DNA of 64,000 nt from Methanosarcina mazei S-6 (lineage in GTDB: Archaea; Halobacteriota; Methanosarcinia; Methanosarcinales; Methanosarcinaceae). The DNA is taken from assembly GCF_000970205.1 (NCBI RefSeq), contig NZ_CP009512.1, positions 992,001-1,056,000 on the forward strand, written 5' to 3'. A model generated the notes under the pieces. That model was not told the origin of the DNA, made no database searches, and saw nothing but the letters and a program-made list of their open reading frames with translations. Below are positions 62,938-64,000 of this stretch, piece after piece (within the stretch, counting starts at the first letter, position 1; each line of letters begins with the position of its first letter). A program made the translations under genes and the position numbers.

Positions 62938-63714
62938 ATGGAACTTGATAAAAGAGTTGACGAAATAGAAATCGAACTTAAAATCATGAAAGGGGAGATC
63001 AAAGAATTACTCGTTGACATAAGAGACCTTGTGAATAAAAATGAAAATCCTTTCTGCAGCATCCCATGCTCTGAGACATTAAAAAGCCCGGCACCGGCTA
63101 AAGATGAAATTGAATGTAACCAGCCAGGCGTGGCCGGGAATGAAGACGCAGAATGCAGGCTTTGTGAAGGAGCTTCGGAAACAGAGAATCAAACTATAAA
63201 GAAGAACGAAGATTCCCTGCAACCAGTCATATCAGACCGGAAAAGTCCTGTACAAAATATCAGGAAACAGGAAGAACACAGACCTAAACCTGAGAGCTTC
63301 CGGAAAATCGATACGTTTATGCTTGTCGAACTTATGCGCTGGGTGGACTATGCTGTCAGGACAGTAGGTCACGAAAACCTCGAAGGACTTCTGAACCTCT
63401 ATGCTCTTACGGGACATCTCCCTGAAGAGACGAAAAAGATCATCGAAAACATTGCAAACCTCTCAATTGAAGAGCCCGCTGAAGAAGACAGGGTCAGTAT
63501 GAAAGATAACATAACTGTACTTTCGCAGTTGAGTGCAATCCTGAGCCCTGAAGGTTTCAGGAAGAATATCCAGCCATTTTATGAAACTCCGGGCTGGAGA
63601 GATAAAGAAAATGAGAAAAAAACAGGGCTTGTCTCAGTTGAATTTAAGCCTCAGAAAGCTGAGAGGTCAAAACGAGCTGCTTCCAGCAAATCTGATACCA
63701 GGCGGCGCATTTGA
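62938..63714 (+). CDS. Archaellum accessory protein, ArlD/E-like
   Basis: A 258-residue protein. The N-terminal third is charged and coiled-coil-like (ELDKRVDEIEIELKIMKGEI), and the middle (about 45-115) is low-complexity and polar. Residues about 125-180 (DTFMLVELMRWVDYAVRTVGHENLEGLLNLYALTG) match the ArlD/E domain, part of the switch/cytoplasmic ring of the archaellum linking chemotaxis to the motor. I start it at ATG 62938, which follows aggtgg. A GTG nine bases earlier is less well placed. The C-terminus is basic (KRAASSKSDTRRRI). It follows archaellin on the same strand. Confidence 0.78.
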   Translation: MELDKRVDEIEIELKIMKGEIKELLVDIRDLVNKNENPFCSIPCSETLKSPAPAKDEIECNQPGVAGNEDAECRLCEGASETENQTIKKNEDSLQPVISDRKSPVQNIRKQEEHRPKPESFRKIDTFMLVELMRWVDYAVRTVGHENLEGLLNLYALTGHLPEETKKIIENIANLSIEEPAEEDRVSMKDNITVLSQLSAILSPEGFRKNIQPFYETPGWRDKENEKKTGLVSVEFKPQKAERSKRAASSKSDTRRRI

Positions 63715-63730
63715 GGCAGGTAGATACATC

Positions 63731-63793
63731 TTCATAAATCGAATCAAACTTTCATAAACTAAAATCAAATCTTCGTAAATTAAGATTCTATAA
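63731..63793. repeat. Degenerate 20-21-bp repeat after the ArlD/E-like gene
   Basis: About three copies of ttcataaaytaaaatcaaact type start at 63731, 17 bases after the stop. Identity decays along the array. Confidence 0.55.
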
Positions 63794-63916
63794 TTGAGAA
63801 ATTGTCATCTCTGGAATTGTCATCTTTATTAACGGTATCATCTGGCATTGCCCATTTAGCATTGTCCTGTTTGATACAGCTTCAAATCATACATTGGCCA
63901 GCCTGATAAACCGGCT

Positions 63917-64000
63917 GATCAAAATCAAAATCAAAATCAAAATCAAAATCAAAATCAAAATCAAAATCAAAATCAAAATCAAAATCAAAATCAAAATCAA
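63917..64000. repeat. Perfect hexanucleotide array (AAAATC)n at the window edge
   Basis: From 63921 to 64000 the sequence is at least 13 uninterrupted copies of aaaatc, and it continues beyond the window. A gatc precedes it. The true copy number is unknown. Confidence 0.97.

Noticed and set aside
63917-64000. A CRISPR-like array at the window end
   Set aside because: The unit is six bases with no spacers. It is a simple hexanucleotide repeat.

Overview
The window looks like chromosome of a methanogenic archaeon of the genus Methanosarcina. Archaeal and methanogen-typical genes sit together: archaeal class I CCA-adding enzyme, RadA, Cdc48, ABCE1, Hel308, TiaS, CofE (coenzyme F420), archaellin, and a Methanosarcina-type duplicated S-layer protein. 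The genus-typical families DUF1699 and DUF1638 are also present, and the noncoding DNA is long and AT-rich. I cannot name the species. No rRNA, tRNA or CRISPR array was recognised.

Layout. 1-6.5 kb: the 5' part of cca, a queuosine/archaeosine-precursor transporter, an S-layer protein and a DedA-like membrane protein. 7.2-11.7 kb: the cobalt ECF transporter cbiMNQO, with an unusual C-terminal extension on CbiO, followed by a MetE-like barrel protein. 11.9-15.1 kb: endonuclease IV, a small conserved protein, CoaD and RadA. 15.3-21.4 kb: a phosphatase and a run of small accessory genes (transglutaminase-like, 4-TM protein, DUF2795, cupin, GrpB, methyltransferase). This part also holds a decayed second copy of the 4-TM gene and a 46-residue charged protein. 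21.8-28.7 kb: PRC-barrel protein, Cdc48, NadE, TiaS and an archaeal HTH regulator. 28.8-37.5 kb: a tetrahydrofolate one-carbon set (purN, glyA, folD, a dihydropteroate-synthase-like gene, metV, metF), then cofE and a thioredoxin. 38.2-41.2 kb: a DUF1699 gene, two DUF1638 genes and a TetR regulator with two matching palindromic operator candidates. 41.2-47.5 kb: a complete type I restriction-modification operon hsdMSR that looks imported and has a G9 tract inside hsdS. 47.8-56.4 kb: an MBL-fold protein, an EMC6-like membrane protein, ABCE1, Hel308, HisD and a second DUF1699 gene. 56.5-58.2 kb: an intact-looking IS200/IS605 element with tnpA, tnpB and hairpin ends. 58.6-61.8 kb: a 49-residue membrane protein and a two-subunit 2-oxoacid:ferredoxin oxidoreductase. 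62.2-64 kb: archaellin and an ArlD/E-like gene, probably the start of an archaellum operon that continues past the window.

The most coherent pathway is folate-linked: PurN, GlyA, FolD and MetV/MetF use or interconvert formyl-, methylene- and methyl-tetrahydrofolate, and the FolP-like protein may help make the pterin. A recurring noncoding pattern is also clear. Short tandem repeats with units of about 11-24 bp lie directly on or just after the stop codons of many unrelated genes (queT-like, dedA-like, radA, the phosphatase, nadE, tiaS, metV and others). In several cases the unit contains the native stop codon.
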